64,000 nucleotides of DNA, taken from Mycobacterium simulans (GTDB taxonomy: Bacteria; Actinomycetota; Actinomycetes; Mycobacteriales; Mycobacteriaceae). The notes under the pieces were generated by a model that saw only the letters and a program-made list of their open reading frames with translations, did no database searches and was not told the origin of the DNA. A program made the translations under genes and the position numbers. This document shows, in pieces, positions 46,678 to 56,419 of this stretch; position 1 is the first letter of the stretch; each line of letters opens with the position of its first letter. Location of the stretch: the NCBI RefSeq assembly GCF_900232995.1, contig NZ_OCVX01000003.1, positions 814,776 through 878,775 of the forward strand, written 5' to 3'.

Positions 46678-47330
46678 TTCGTCACCTGGTCGAGTTTGGA
46701 AATCTTGTACTGACCGTCCGCGAGGGTCATCCGCACGCGCAGGCGGTAGCCAGTTTCCTGCCCCTGTACCTGATCGCTATTCACCTTGACGCGCAGCGCC
46801 ACGAGCACGTCGACAGAGCCGTCGGTGTTGTTGCGTTCAACGGCCGCCCGCATATCGGAGACTTGAACGTGCACGTTCGAGGCTTGGTAGGCCTGCACCA
46901 GCATGCTGCTGTACAGCAGGGCTTGGGTGCGGTAGGTATCCGTGCCGCACTCGATGATCTTCTGTTCGCTGGCGGCCATGGCGTTGGTGTCCGGCGCCTG
47001 TGTCGCGGCCACGCAATCCTTGGCCGCCTGAAGTGCCTGGGCGTCGTAGCGCGCGATGTCTTGGCTTTCTTGATGGGAACGCCACGCGAAGTAGCCGCCC
47101 GCCCCAATGGCACCGGCAATGAGCAGCAGCACCGCACTGACACCGGCCAGCCAACCACGGCCCAGACGCGACGGGCCCCGCTCGGCAGTCGAATCCTCGG
47201 CCGTCACCTCGGTGCTCGTCTGGTCGGCTCTGGCCTCGCATTCTTTCGAATCCTCGGCCTTCACCTCCGGGCCCAGCGAATCATCCGCGTCGGTGGGGTT
47301 CAGCCGGCTGGCGCCAGCATCTCCTTCCAT
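46674..47330 (-). CDS. mam1A: Mam1A, Mce-associated membrane protein
   Basis: 218 aa. Acidic cytoplasmic N-terminus of about 60 residues, one TM (GWLAGVSAVLLLIAGAIGAG), then a Mam domain ending DGQYKISKLDQVTK. Rv0175-like. The ATG at 47330 is 31 nt inside mce1F, so it is coupled to that gene. Confidence 0.92.
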   Translation of the reverse strand: MEGDAGASRLNPTDADDSLGPEVKAEDSKECEARADQTSTEVTAEDSTAERGPSRLGRGWLAGVSAVLLLIAGAIGAGGYFAWRSHQESQDIARYDAQALQAAKDCVAATQAPDTNAMAASEQKIIECGTDTYRTQALLYSSMLVQAYQASNVHVQVSDMRAAVERNNTDGSVDVLVALRVKVNSDQVQGQETGYRLRVRMTLADGQYKISKLDQVTK

Positions 47331-48877
47331 CCGTCGTCTCCTGTTTTGGTCGAGTTTTCGACGGAGTATTTGACTCCATCGGGCCCTACCAGTTCACCGC
47401 TCTGGGGACTGTATACCGCCGTGGGAGGCCCGTTCGGAGTGTAGACACACGGATTGGGCTGTTGTCCGTTGCACTGCACCGTGCCGGAACCGGGGCGCTG
47501 CAGTGGATCGCTGATCGGAGGCGGCGTCCCACCCGGCGGTAGCCTGTCGGCCGGTGCCGGGTTCAATCCGTTGTTCACTGACGGCGCCGGAATCACCATC
47601 CCTGGCTTTACCGGCTGATCGCAGCGTGCCGCGGGTGCGGGGCAGGTCAGGAGCTGGTTCGGGTCGCCATACCAGGGATTGGTCCCCGCCGGCTCGTACG
47701 GCTTGGGGTCGCGGCACTCCCGAGGCGTGGCCGCACGCTTACCGGGGACATCCACACAAGGAATGTTTCGCGATCCGCGGACGCTGTTGGCCGGCGTGTC
47801 CATGGGAATCTTGCAATACGTACCGCTCGGCAATGGCACCAAGCTGGTATCCGCAAAAGAGCGCCACTGCGATGCCGGAATGAAGCCGGTCAGACAGGGC
47901 GGTGGCTGGTTGATCGCCAACGCGAGGTCGAGCGCAGCCATGTTCGGGAACGGCGCGGCCACCGTCTGCGCGATCGAAGCACCCTGCGGCAGAAACACCA
48001 GGACCTGCTCGAGGCCGGTGTGGTAGCGCTTGAGCATGTCGAACACGACCTCGAGATTCGCCAGCGTCTGTGGCAGCGAATCGCGCACATCGGTGAAGAC
48101 CTCGTTGACCTGGTCAGCGGTGGGAGCGGCTTGGGACAGAATGCTTTTCAGATTCTGGTCACGCTCTGCGGTTTGCGCTGCCAACACATTGAGGTTGTGC
48201 GCCCAGCGCTCGATGGCGCTGCCCGAGTTGACCTGACTGTCCAGGATCGGTCCGGAGTGCTGGATGATGTCGTTGATGTCTTGGATTTGGTTGCGGAAAT
48301 CGCCCACGATCGCCTGAGTGCCGTCGGTCAACCGTTGCAGCGCGGGTCCCAAACCGCCGACGGCTTGCGCTGTTTCATCGAGCAACTGCCCGATCTTTTC
48401 CTTGGGCAACACCTCAAGCCCACGGTTGGCGGTGTCCAACGCCGGCCCGATTTCACTTGGCACCGTGTTCTTGCACGCGGGCCCCGGGCCGCAGGTGATG
48501 GTCTGTCCGGATGCGTAGTATTTGCCGGGATTACCGGTCGATACCAGGTCCAGATACTGCTCACCAACCGCGGAGACCGAGTGCACGTTGGCCGTCGCGT
48601 CGAGAGGGATCTTGTAACGGCTGTCGATGCTCATCGTCGCCCGCGCACCCTTTGGGGTGGGCTCGACGTCGGTGACCTTGCCGATGGTGATGCCGCGATA
48701 GGTCACGTTGGCCGTCGGATACAGACCACCCGACGCGGGTAGCTCTGCGGTAAGCGTGTACCGACCGACACCCACGAGGCTGGGAATCTGCAGGTAGTAG
48801 ACGCCAAGCACCAGCAGCGCGATCACGGTCAGGATCCCGAACAGGTACAGCTGGCGTCGGATGAAGGGAGTCAGCAT
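47300..48877 (-). CDS. mce1F: Mce1F, fatty-acid importer subunit
   Basis: 525 aa. N-terminal TM (YLFGILTVIALLVLGVYYLQ), MlaD/MCE domain (YPTANVTYRGITIGKVTDVE), then a long helical region and a Pro-rich C-terminus (RLPPGGTPPPISDPLQRPGS). The six Mce proteins build a periplasmic channel that carries fatty acids to YrbE1A/B. Last Mce subunit; its start overlaps the lprK end by 7 nt. Confidence 0.95.
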   Translation of the reverse strand: MLTPFIRRQLYLFGILTVIALLVLGVYYLQIPSLVGVGRYTLTAELPASGGLYPTANVTYRGITIGKVTDVEPTPKGARATMSIDSRYKIPLDATANVHSVSAVGEQYLDLVSTGNPGKYYASGQTITCGPGPACKNTVPSEIGPALDTANRGLEVLPKEKIGQLLDETAQAVGGLGPALQRLTDGTQAIVGDFRNQIQDINDIIQHSGPILDSQVNSGSAIERWAHNLNVLAAQTAERDQNLKSILSQAAPTADQVNEVFTDVRDSLPQTLANLEVVFDMLKRYHTGLEQVLVFLPQGASIAQTVAAPFPNMAALDLALAINQPPPCLTGFIPASQWRSFADTSLVPLPSGTYCKIPMDTPANSVRGSRNIPCVDVPGKRAATPRECRDPKPYEPAGTNPWYGDPNQLLTCPAPAARCDQPVKPGMVIPAPSVNNGLNPAPADRLPPGGTPPPISDPLQRPGSGTVQCNGQQPNPCVYTPNGPPTAVYSPQSGELVGPDGVKYSVENSTKTGDDGWKEMLAPAG

Positions 48878-50028
48878 TGCCTGTCCGCCCTTTCGACCAG
48901 CGGTCCACCGGGAGCGTCGTTCGGGTTCGGCGTGTACCGGACGTCGGGGATCATCGTCTCGGGGTCGCGCCCGAACGACTGCTCGAGCGCGCGCAGGGCT
49001 CCGGAAAATCCGGTACCGGTGAGGAGCGCGTTGTCCATGGCACTGTAGGTCACGTCGATAGTCGCCGACACGTTCTGGTAGTCACCGCGGAATATCTTCG
49101 GAACGGCGTCTATGTCGAACGGCTGGGTGAGAATTAGCTTCAACGCCCCGAGAAGATACGGCGAACCGCGGCCCAGTTCTCGCAACGGGCATTGCAGCGC
49201 CTGCAGGTCGGTGTGCAGGTTGCCGCGCGCCTCCTCCAGGTACTGGCCGGCTTGTTGGCTGAGCCGCCCGATCGCGTCAACGGCGTTGATGAGCAGGTTC
49301 TGGGTCTCGGCGAAATGTTTGATCAGCGGCGGGAAGTCAGTCAGCACCCGATCCAGAACGTCCGCCCGTTGGCCGACATAGACCAGCAGTCGGTTGGTGG
49401 AGTCGATGGCGTGGGTGATGTCGTCGCGCTGCTCGTTGAGCTGTCTGGTAAAGGTGTCCAGCTTCGTGAGGAAGGCCCTGATCTGGTCGGCCCGCCCGTG
49501 GAAGATGTTGTACACCTCGTTCTGCAGCACTTCGAGATTTGGGATGCCGCCGCCGCGAATGATCAGGGCCAGGCTGGCCAGCGTCTGCTCGGTATTGGGA
49601 AACGCGGACGAATCCTTCAGGGGTATCGTGTCGCCGTTCTTGAGCAGTGCCCCTTTATCTGGCGAGTGCAGCTCCACATGCTGCGAACCCAGCAGACTGG
49701 TCTGTCCAATCTTGGCGAGGGTGCCCTTCCTCAGCTGGACGCCCTTGTCGATTCCCAGCGTCAGGGTTGCCACCCAGTTCTTCAGCTCGATCTTGTGTAT
49801 CGAGCCCACCGTCACATCGGCAACCATCACCTTGCTGTTGCCGTTGATCGCCAGGGTGTCCGGCACCTGCACATAAAGGGTGTAGGCCCCTTCACCGCTG
49901 CCCGGACCACCCGGAATAGACACGTTGGAGATTCCGCGCCACCCGCACGAACTCAGCACCATCGCGACCACGAGCAACACCAGGCCCTGCCAGCCCCGGA
50001 GCCGCATTGTTCTCAGTACGCGCATCAC
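48871..50028 (-). CDS. lprK: LprK (Mce1E), lipoprotein subunit of Mce1
   Basis: 385 aa, GTG/ATG start overlapping the mce1D stop. Signal peptide with the lipobox VLSSC-GW, so it is a lipoprotein, unlike the other Mce1 subunits. MCE domain GNSKVMVADVTVGSIHKIEL, then helices with QSFGRDPETM and a short tail. In M. tuberculosis this is Rv0173. Confidence 0.95.
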   Translation of the reverse strand: MMRVLRTMRLRGWQGLVLLVVAMVLSSCGWRGISNVSIPGGPGSGEGAYTLYVQVPDTLAINGNSKVMVADVTVGSIHKIELKNWVATLTLGIDKGVQLRKGTLAKIGQTSLLGSQHVELHSPDKGALLKNGDTIPLKDSSAFPNTEQTLASLALIIRGGGIPNLEVLQNEVYNIFHGRADQIRAFLTKLDTFTRQLNEQRDDITHAIDSTNRLLVYVGQRADVLDRVLTDFPPLIKHFAETQNLLINAVDAIGRLSQQAGQYLEEARGNLHTDLQALQCPLRELGRGSPYLLGALKLILTQPFDIDAVPKIFRGDYQNVSATIDVTYSAMDNALLTGTGFSGALRALEQSFGRDPETMIPDVRYTPNPNDAPGGPLVERADRQC

Positions 50029-51629
50029 TGGCCTCCTGCCTCAGCGGGCAGCGGTGCGCCGACTGGCGCGGGCGCCGGCCCTGGAGCGGGCGTGGGAGCG
50101 ACGGGACCTGGGATCACGCCCGGGGCCGGCGGCGGCGGCGGTATCGGCACCTGCGCCTGCAAGCCGATGGGCGGCAGCACCGGGTACTCGTCGTATGCGT
50201 TCGGCGGTCCTGGCGGAGTCTGCAGGGTGGATTGAACGGGCTCGATGTCGGGACCACCCATCAATTCGGCCAGCGATTCGGGGGTCATCAGGCCGGCCGT
50301 GATTGGGCCTACCTGCTGTCCTTGCATCCCCGGGGCGACAATCCAGCCCTGTTGGGTGTTGCGGTGCGACAACGGTGTATCGGGCACCCAGATGCCCGGG
50401 ACGGTGGTGTCCTTATACCCGTTCGGTGGCTGCAGCCGCGGCTCGGAGTACGCGACGTGCTTGGGAAGCACCTCGGCGGTGCTGAACGCGTTCAAGCCGA
50501 ACGGGAAGTAGTTGAACTTGATCGCGTCGAGGACCGGCGCCAGGTATTGCGCGCAAAGTTCGGCGGACTCTTGATAGCCAAGCCGGCTGCCGGCCTGAAT
50601 CGAGCTGCAGATGAACTGCATCGGGTTCGCGAAGCTCGTAATCTCCGGAATGGCGACCACGGAACCGTGCGCCGGGTGATAAATCTGGTTGACGTTCGCT
50701 GCGGCCGTCGGAAGGACGTGCAGCGCGGTCTCGATCCCGTTGAGGGGCTCCGGTTGAAGCAGCGTGTTGGTCACGTCAGCCAGGTTGTTGACGTCGTGGG
50801 CCAGCACTTCGCGGTTCTTGTCGAGGAACGGGCGGATGGTGGTAAGCAGGCTGTCAAACTGCTCAAGCGCATTGGCGAGGTCGCGGTCGGAACGGGTGAG
50901 TCGACTGGTGAAGTCCGCCAGGTTCTCGTTCAGCGCGACGAACTGCTTGTCATCCTGATGCAGTGCGTTGACGAACAGCGCCAGGCTGCGCACCACCGCA
51001 AAGAAGTCGCCGCGACCCTCGTTCAACGCGGTCAACGCCGCCGACAGGCTGTCCAGCGTGGTGTTGATCTGTTTGCCTTTGCCGGCCAGTCCGTTTGCGA
51101 ACGATTCGATGACCTCGCCGAACGGCCCCTTTGGCTGCTGTTCGGTCGGACCGAGTTTGGAGATGATGTTGGTGATGCTGTTGCGCAGCTCGTCCCACTC
51201 CACCGGCACCCGGGTGCGCTCGATCGGGATCACCGTGTTGTTGGCCAGCACCGGGCCACCTTTGTACGGCGGCTCCAGCTGGAGCGTGCGCGACGCCACC
51301 AGGGTGGGGTTGAGGATCACCGCCTGCGCATTGGCCGGCACCTTGTATTTGTTCTGGTAGTGGAAGGTCACCTTCATCTTGTCGCCGGCCGGCTCGATGC
51401 TGTCGATCTTGCCGACCTGCAAGCCCATGATCTGGACCTTGTCGCCCGGGTATAGGGCGTTCGCAGCCGGGAAGTAGGCCACAACGGTGTTGTTCGTCAG
51501 CTTCTGGTAAAGCTGCCAGCCCACGAACACGGCCACCAAACCCAGTACCACCACCAGTGATCCGATGATCACCGCTGCCCGCGACATCTTGGGTAGGCGG
51601 ATGTTGCGGATGTCAAAGATGGTGCTCAA
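50025..51629 (-). CDS. mce1D: Mce1D, fatty-acid importer subunit
   Basis: 534 aa with a TTG start overlapping the mce1C stop (TTGA). N-terminal TM (AAVIIGSLVVVLGLVAVFVG), MCE domain (YPGDKVQIMGLQVGKIDSIE), a helical needle region, and a Pro/Ala-rich C-terminus. Rv0172-like. Confidence 0.95.
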   Translation of the reverse strand: MSTIFDIRNIRLPKMSRAAVIIGSLVVVLGLVAVFVGWQLYQKLTNNTVVAYFPAANALYPGDKVQIMGLQVGKIDSIEPAGDKMKVTFHYQNKYKVPANAQAVILNPTLVASRTLQLEPPYKGGPVLANNTVIPIERTRVPVEWDELRNSITNIISKLGPTEQQPKGPFGEVIESFANGLAGKGKQINTTLDSLSAALTALNEGRGDFFAVVRSLALFVNALHQDDKQFVALNENLADFTSRLTRSDRDLANALEQFDSLLTTIRPFLDKNREVLAHDVNNLADVTNTLLQPEPLNGIETALHVLPTAAANVNQIYHPAHGSVVAIPEITSFANPMQFICSSIQAGSRLGYQESAELCAQYLAPVLDAIKFNYFPFGLNAFSTAEVLPKHVAYSEPRLQPPNGYKDTTVPGIWVPDTPLSHRNTQQGWIVAPGMQGQQVGPITAGLMTPESLAELMGGPDIEPVQSTLQTPPGPPNAYDEYPVLPPIGLQAQVPIPPPPPAPGVIPGPVAPTPAPGPAPAPVGAPLPAEAGGQ

Positions 51630-53188
51630 TTCTGGCTACCTCCCGTCTCTCCGCTACCGCCCGTCCCGCCTGGCGTGATGTACGGGGCGGGCAGCTGCGG
51701 CCCGGGCCCAGGCGGTGCGGGCGGACCCGGTGGTAGCCCCGGTGCGAACGTCGACGGCGGCGGCGTCGGACCGGCAGGTCCCAGTGGCTCGGTGCGGGCA
51801 CCCGGGGGTGCGTTCGGCGGCAGCGGCACCGGTGTCCCGACAACGTCCGGCGGTGGGTCGCCCGGCCGCCCGGCGATCGGGATGCCCGGGCCCGGTTGCA
51901 GGCCGTTCGGATTCGGTGGCGACACCTGGACATCCAGCGGCGCCGGGAAATTGGGGCCACCGAACGGGCCTTGGAGCACACCCGCACAGGGCAGCGGATC
52001 CTCCGGCCGGGGCAGCGCGCCCGCCGCCGGCGTGTAGGAACATGGCGATCCGGGCGGCACAGCCGGGCCGGGGTGTTCCGGCGTGCCCTCAAGCACCAGC
52101 GGCGGCGGAGGCGGTGCGCCGTTGGGGAATCGGGTGCCGTTGGGGTCGGGGAAGCGGTATGCCGGCAGCCCCGCGCTACGCCAGAACTCTTCGGGATCGA
52201 TGCCACGCTTCTTGAACGCGGCATCGATGAACGGCTGCATAATCTGACCCGGGACCAGGTTGTGAATGACCACTTTGAAGAACGGTCCGGACCCGATGGC
52301 CTCATTCAACGACGGGAGGAATGCCCCGACCTGGACGAGCCCATTAGCTAAATCGTCTTTGCGCTCGACAAGGAGGTCGCTGACCGTGCGCAACTGTTCC
52401 AGCACGTGATTCAGGTTCGGGTTGTCATTGATCAATCCCTGTACCTGGGCCGAGAACGAAGCGATATTCCCCAGCAGTGCGTCGATGGCGCGCCCGCGTT
52501 CTTCGAACGCGGCCAGCAGTGTCTTGGCATTGACCAAGAGCCGATCCACCTGTGCGCTGCGGTCACCGAGGACGCTGGCGACCTGGTTGGCCTGGGCAAG
52601 CAGATGCTTGATCTCCTCGTCACGCTTACCGATCGTGTCGGAGAACTTGGCGACGCCATCCAGCGTGGCGCTTAGGTGCGGATAGGTCTGATCAATGGTC
52701 TCCGACAACACGTGCAGCGACCGCTTGACGGTGTCGATGTCCCAGCCGGTGGCCGCCTTGGTGACGTCGAAGAATGCGTCGTAGATCTGGTAGGGAGTCG
52801 TGCTCTGTCCCAGCGGCAAGGTGCCCCCCGGGCGCAGCGGCTGGTTGCCGCGCGCCTCGATCTCGAGGACCTTCTTACCGAGGATGGTGTCGGTGCGGAT
52901 CGCCAGCCGGCTCTCGGTGCCGATGGTGTGGGTTCCGATCGAGAACTTAATCAAGATGTGGTCACCATCTATGGTGAGCCCTTCGACCTTGCCCACATCC
53001 ATACCGGCGATTCGAACCTTGTCGCCCTTGTTGAGCTGACCGGAGTCGGTGAATTGCCCGTAGTAACTGGGCCTGGCCATCAACATCGGCACACTGGTGA
53101 AGCTTTGGCCCACTCCGATGACAAGCAGCGTCACCACGATGCCCATGAGGCCGATTCGAAGTCGATTGGGGGGTTCCAGAGTTCTCAT
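51626..53188 (-). CDS. mce1C: Mce1C, fatty-acid importer subunit
   Basis: 520 aa. The ATG at 53188 overlaps the mce1B stop (ATGA) and gives the N-terminus MRTLEPPNRLRIGLMGIVVT seen in M. tuberculosis; a GTG at 53200 is possible. MCE domain KGDKVRIAGMDVGKVEGLTI. The C-terminal 150 residues are low-complexity Pro/Gly with PPGPPAPPGPGPQLPAPYIT. Confidence 0.95.
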   Translation of the reverse strand: MRTLEPPNRLRIGLMGIVVTLLVIGVGQSFTSVPMLMARPSYYGQFTDSGQLNKGDKVRIAGMDVGKVEGLTIDGDHILIKFSIGTHTIGTESRLAIRTDTILGKKVLEIEARGNQPLRPGGTLPLGQSTTPYQIYDAFFDVTKAATGWDIDTVKRSLHVLSETIDQTYPHLSATLDGVAKFSDTIGKRDEEIKHLLAQANQVASVLGDRSAQVDRLLVNAKTLLAAFEERGRAIDALLGNIASFSAQVQGLINDNPNLNHVLEQLRTVSDLLVERKDDLANGLVQVGAFLPSLNEAIGSGPFFKVVIHNLVPGQIMQPFIDAAFKKRGIDPEEFWRSAGLPAYRFPDPNGTRFPNGAPPPPPLVLEGTPEHPGPAVPPGSPCSYTPAAGALPRPEDPLPCAGVLQGPFGGPNFPAPLDVQVSPPNPNGLQPGPGIPIAGRPGDPPPDVVGTPVPLPPNAPPGARTEPLGPAGPTPPPSTFAPGLPPGPPAPPGPGPQLPAPYITPGGTGGSGETGGSQN

Positions 53189-54225
53189 TGCGGCGCGCAC
53201 CTACCCGTCGGCTGTGAGAAAAGCCGGACCGTACGGACGGGGCCACCAGCCTGCAGCCCGTTGATCTTGAGCGTGATGTCGCAGGAGTAGAAGTTCACGA
53301 AGTCTCCGTAGGAGCCGATGGCGCGCCCGATCATGTTCAACGCCGTTGGCAGCTTGTGGAGGTAATCGTTGAGCTCCTGACGCTGATCGATCAGCGGCTG
53401 CTGAACGGCGTCCAGGTAGTTAACGGTCCGGTGCAGCAGGGAGCGGTTCTCGCCCAGCAGATCGGCGACCGTTCCTGCGGCATTGCTGATGCGCGCGGTC
53501 CCACCGGCGAGCGAGTCGTCGTGGTTCCGCAGCCCGGTGATCAGAACCTCGAGGTTGTTGACCGTCTGATCAAAGTCCTTGCGGTGTCGAACCGTCGTGT
53601 CCAGGACGGTGTTCAGGTTCTTGACCACCTCGCCGATCGCCTGGTCACGCTCGGCGATCTGCGAGGTCAGCTGCGCGGTGTTGTCGAGAATGTTGTTGAT
53701 GGTGCCGCCCTGACCCTGGAACACAGTGATCAATGCCGAGGTGATGGTGTTGACTTTGTCCGGGTCCAGGGCCCGAAACAGCGGCTTGAAACCACCAATC
53801 AGTGCATCGAGGTCCAGCGCCGGCGACGTGCGCGACAGCGGGATGTATCCACCCGGCGGCAAGATCTTGTCAGAGCCTTCGCCGGTGCCGCGCTTGAGCT
53901 CCAAGTAGCGATTGCCGATCAGGTCGAGATAGCGGATCTGGGCGGTCGTCGACTGATAAAGGGGCACCGAGCGGTCGACGTCGAAATCCACCCGTACCCG
54001 TTTGCCGCCGTCGATCAGCTCGACGTTTTTGACCTTGCCTATCTCCACACCCGAGGCGCGGACGAATTGGCCGTTGCGCAGCCCGCTGATGTTGCTGAAC
54101 TCGGCGGAGTAGCCATTGGTGCGGTCGAAACGGAGCTGACCGAACACGATGATGATCATCACGCTGAAGAGCAGCAGCACCACGGAGAAGATGCTGAGTT
54201 TGACTAGAGTGCCGGTGATTTTCAT
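53185..54225 (-). CDS. mce1B: Mce1B, fatty-acid importer subunit
   Basis: 346 aa, the length of the M. tuberculosis protein. One TM (LSIFSVVLLLFSVMIIIVFG), MCE domain (GLRNGQFVRASGVEIGKVKN), then helices. ATG overlaps the mce1A stop (ATGA). The C-terminus ends with a Cys (QPTGRCAPQ). Confidence 0.95.
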   Translation of the reverse strand: MKITGTLVKLSIFSVVLLLFSVMIIIVFGQLRFDRTNGYSAEFSNISGLRNGQFVRASGVEIGKVKNVELIDGGKRVRVDFDVDRSVPLYQSTTAQIRYLDLIGNRYLELKRGTGEGSDKILPPGGYIPLSRTSPALDLDALIGGFKPLFRALDPDKVNTITSALITVFQGQGGTINNILDNTAQLTSQIAERDQAIGEVVKNLNTVLDTTVRHRKDFDQTVNNLEVLITGLRNHDDSLAGGTARISNAAGTVADLLGENRSLLHRTVNYLDAVQQPLIDQRQELNDYLHKLPTALNMIGRAIGSYGDFVNFYSCDITLKINGLQAGGPVRTVRLFSQPTGRCAPQ

Positions 54226-55544
54226 GGGTTGATCGTGTTATCCCCTACTTGACGGCCCCAGACGTATTCGATTACGTACGGGGAACCGGTCTCCAAGTGG
54301 TTGTACGGCGCAATGCTGTTGCCGGTGTCCATAACCAATTCGGGCGCGGGCCAGAAATCATGGGTGATTTGCTGCCAGCATCCCGGTGCACCCCCTGGCC
54401 CACCGTGGGCGTTCACCCGCGGCAGGTTTTCCGGATAGATGTAGGGATTCGGCGCCCCTCCGACCACGCCGGCGGCAAGCCCGCCGACCTGTGAGAGCAA
54501 GAGGGGTACCAGCGATACGGGGTTCAACATCAGCCCCAAGCCCGATAGCACCTGGGAATGGCTGTTTAGCGAGTAGCCGTTGCCGCCGAGGAACTGGTAG
54601 GCCTTGGGTTCGATGTCGTGGTAGTTGCGCAGGGTGCAGAACAGCTCCGGGCTGTAGGTGTCCAGCACCTGAGCGGTAGGTACTAGGTCGGCGGCTCCAC
54701 GCGCCAAATACGGCCCGCCCCGGGCGAAGATGTCCTCGCCGGTATTGCCGAACCCGACCGCCGCCAACAACGCTTGGTCCAATTGGTGTTGCTGCTGGTT
54801 GATCGTGCGGGCGGTCGGCACCGAATTGTTGAGGAAGTCGAACAAATCCGGCGACGCATTGGCGTACACGTCGCCTAGCGCGGCTAGCTGTTGGATGTCC
54901 CGACGGGCCTGAGGCATCTGCGGGTTGAGGTCGTCGAGGATCGCGTTGCCATTGACGACCGACTGTCCGAATTTATCGCCTAACCCGGCCAGCGCTTGTG
55001 CGGCCGCGCTCAGCGTGAGGTTCAGTTTGACCGGATCGACCTTCTCCGAGATCGAGGTAATGGTCTGGAACAGCGTGTTGATTTCCGTCGTCACACCCAC
55101 CGCATTGATGGTGCTGCTGCGTGTGAGGTGCCCCTTGGAAATGATGTTTCCCTGGGCGTCTCTCGGCGTTACCAGCGACACATACTTTCCGCCGAACACC
55201 GTCGTCGCCTTGATCTGGGCGTCCACATTTTCCGGAATGATCGACAGATACTGCGGATACACGTCCAAGGTGAACTTGGCGGCGGGCTTACCGTCGGGAC
55301 GCGTGATTTCGGTTATCTTGTCGACCCGGCCGATCTGCACGCCGTTATAGGTGACCTTCGACCCTGGATCCATCACCAAGCCAGCCCGGTCGGACACCAT
55401 GGTCAACTTGACCTTTTCCGTGAAATCTCCGCGGAACTGGATGTACACCAGCGCAAGCACCAGAAGGAATACCACGCCCGAAACCACACCCATCGTTTTG
55501 TACGGCGGGTTTCTGACCTTGTTGATCTTGCCTGGACTCGTCAT
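54222..55544 (-). CDS. mce1A: Mce1A, fatty-acid importer subunit
   Basis: 440 aa. N-terminal TM (TMGVVSGVVFLLVLALVYIQ), MCE domain (MDPGSKVTYNGVQIGRVDKI), a helical region and a C-terminal tail of about 80 residues. Mce1A is the founding Mce protein (the 'mammalian cell entry' factor), now seen as part of the fatty-acid import channel. Five bases after the yrbE1B stop comes its ATG. Confidence 0.96.
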   Translation of the reverse strand: MTSPGKINKVRNPPYKTMGVVSGVVFLLVLALVYIQFRGDFTEKVKLTMVSDRAGLVMDPGSKVTYNGVQIGRVDKITEITRPDGKPAAKFTLDVYPQYLSIIPENVDAQIKATTVFGGKYVSLVTPRDAQGNIISKGHLTRSSTINAVGVTTEINTLFQTITSISEKVDPVKLNLTLSAAAQALAGLGDKFGQSVVNGNAILDDLNPQMPQARRDIQQLAALGDVYANASPDLFDFLNNSVPTARTINQQQHQLDQALLAAVGFGNTGEDIFARGGPYLARGAADLVPTAQVLDTYSPELFCTLRNYHDIEPKAYQFLGGNGYSLNSHSQVLSGLGLMLNPVSLVPLLLSQVGGLAAGVVGGAPNPYIYPENLPRVNAHGGPGGAPGCWQQITHDFWPAPELVMDTGNSIAPYNHLETGSPYVIEYVWGRQVGDNTINP

Positions 55545-55548
55545 GGCG

Positions 55549-56418
55549 CTACACCGTTAGAGCGAAGTTGGGGTTGACGCCGTACAGCGCCAACGCGGCA
55601 CACAACACGACAACCTGCACCGAGACCAGCGAGAAACGCATCGATCGGCCGACGGCCTCGCCGACGCCGACGGGCCCGCCGCCGGCGTTATATCCGTAGT
55701 AGCAGTGGGTGACCATCACGATCGCCGCGATGATGACGGCTTCCAAAAACGACCAGAACACGTCGTCGGGACGCAGGAACGTGCGGAAGTAGTGCTCGTA
55801 GGTGCCGGTCGACTGTCCGTAGAGCACCGTCGTGACGACCTGTGGGGAGAGGAAGGACATGATCATCGCCAGGGCGTAGAGCGGGATGATCACCACCAGC
55901 CCGGCGATGACGCGGGTGGAGGTCAGGTAGGAAACCGACTTGATGCCCATCACCTCAAGGGCGTCGATCTCCTCGCTGATCCGCATCGCTCCCAGCTCGG
56001 CGGTGGCGCCCGCCCCGACCGTGGCCGCCAGTGCGATGCCGGTGACGACAGGGCCGGCGATACGTACGTTGATCAGTGCCGAGAAGAACCCGGTGAACGC
56101 CTCGACCCCGATGTTGCCCAGCGAGGCAAAACCTTGGATGGCAACCAGCGAGCTACCGGACAGGGTCACGAAACCGACGATTGCGGCGGTGCCGCCGACG
56201 ACGGCCATTGCGCCGGTGCCCATGCCGATCTGGGCGATCAGCCGCAGCGTTTCCTTGCGGTAGTAGTGCAACGCGTGCGGGATCTGCCCGATGCTGGTCA
56301 GGACGAACCAGGCCAGCTGACCCGTCTCGTCCAGTCCTCGGGTGACACTGCCGGCGTAGCGATTGATATTGGCAACTGCCCGCGGAAAGCGGGCGCGAAC
56401 GATTGTGCCTGTCGACAT
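55549..56418 (-). CDS. yrbE1B: YrbE1B, Mce1 permease
   Basis: 289 aa starting at MSTGTIVRARFPRAVANINR, one base after the yrbE1A stop. MlaE-type permease of five or six TM segments, with the EQ-loop-like motif GATAELGAMRISEEIDALEV and LEVMGIKSVSYLTSTRVIAG. With YrbE1A it forms the inner-membrane core driven by an MceG-type ATPase encoded elsewhere. Confidence 0.96.
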   Translation of the reverse strand: MSTGTIVRARFPRAVANINRYAGSVTRGLDETGQLAWFVLTSIGQIPHALHYYRKETLRLIAQIGMGTGAMAVVGGTAAIVGFVTLSGSSLVAIQGFASLGNIGVEAFTGFFSALINVRIAGPVVTGIALAATVGAGATAELGAMRISEEIDALEVMGIKSVSYLTSTRVIAGLVVIIPLYALAMIMSFLSPQVVTTVLYGQSTGTYEHYFRTFLRPDDVFWSFLEAVIIAAIVMVTHCYYGYNAGGGPVGVGEAVGRSMRFSLVSVQVVVLCAALALYGVNPNFALTV

Positions 56419-56419
56419 G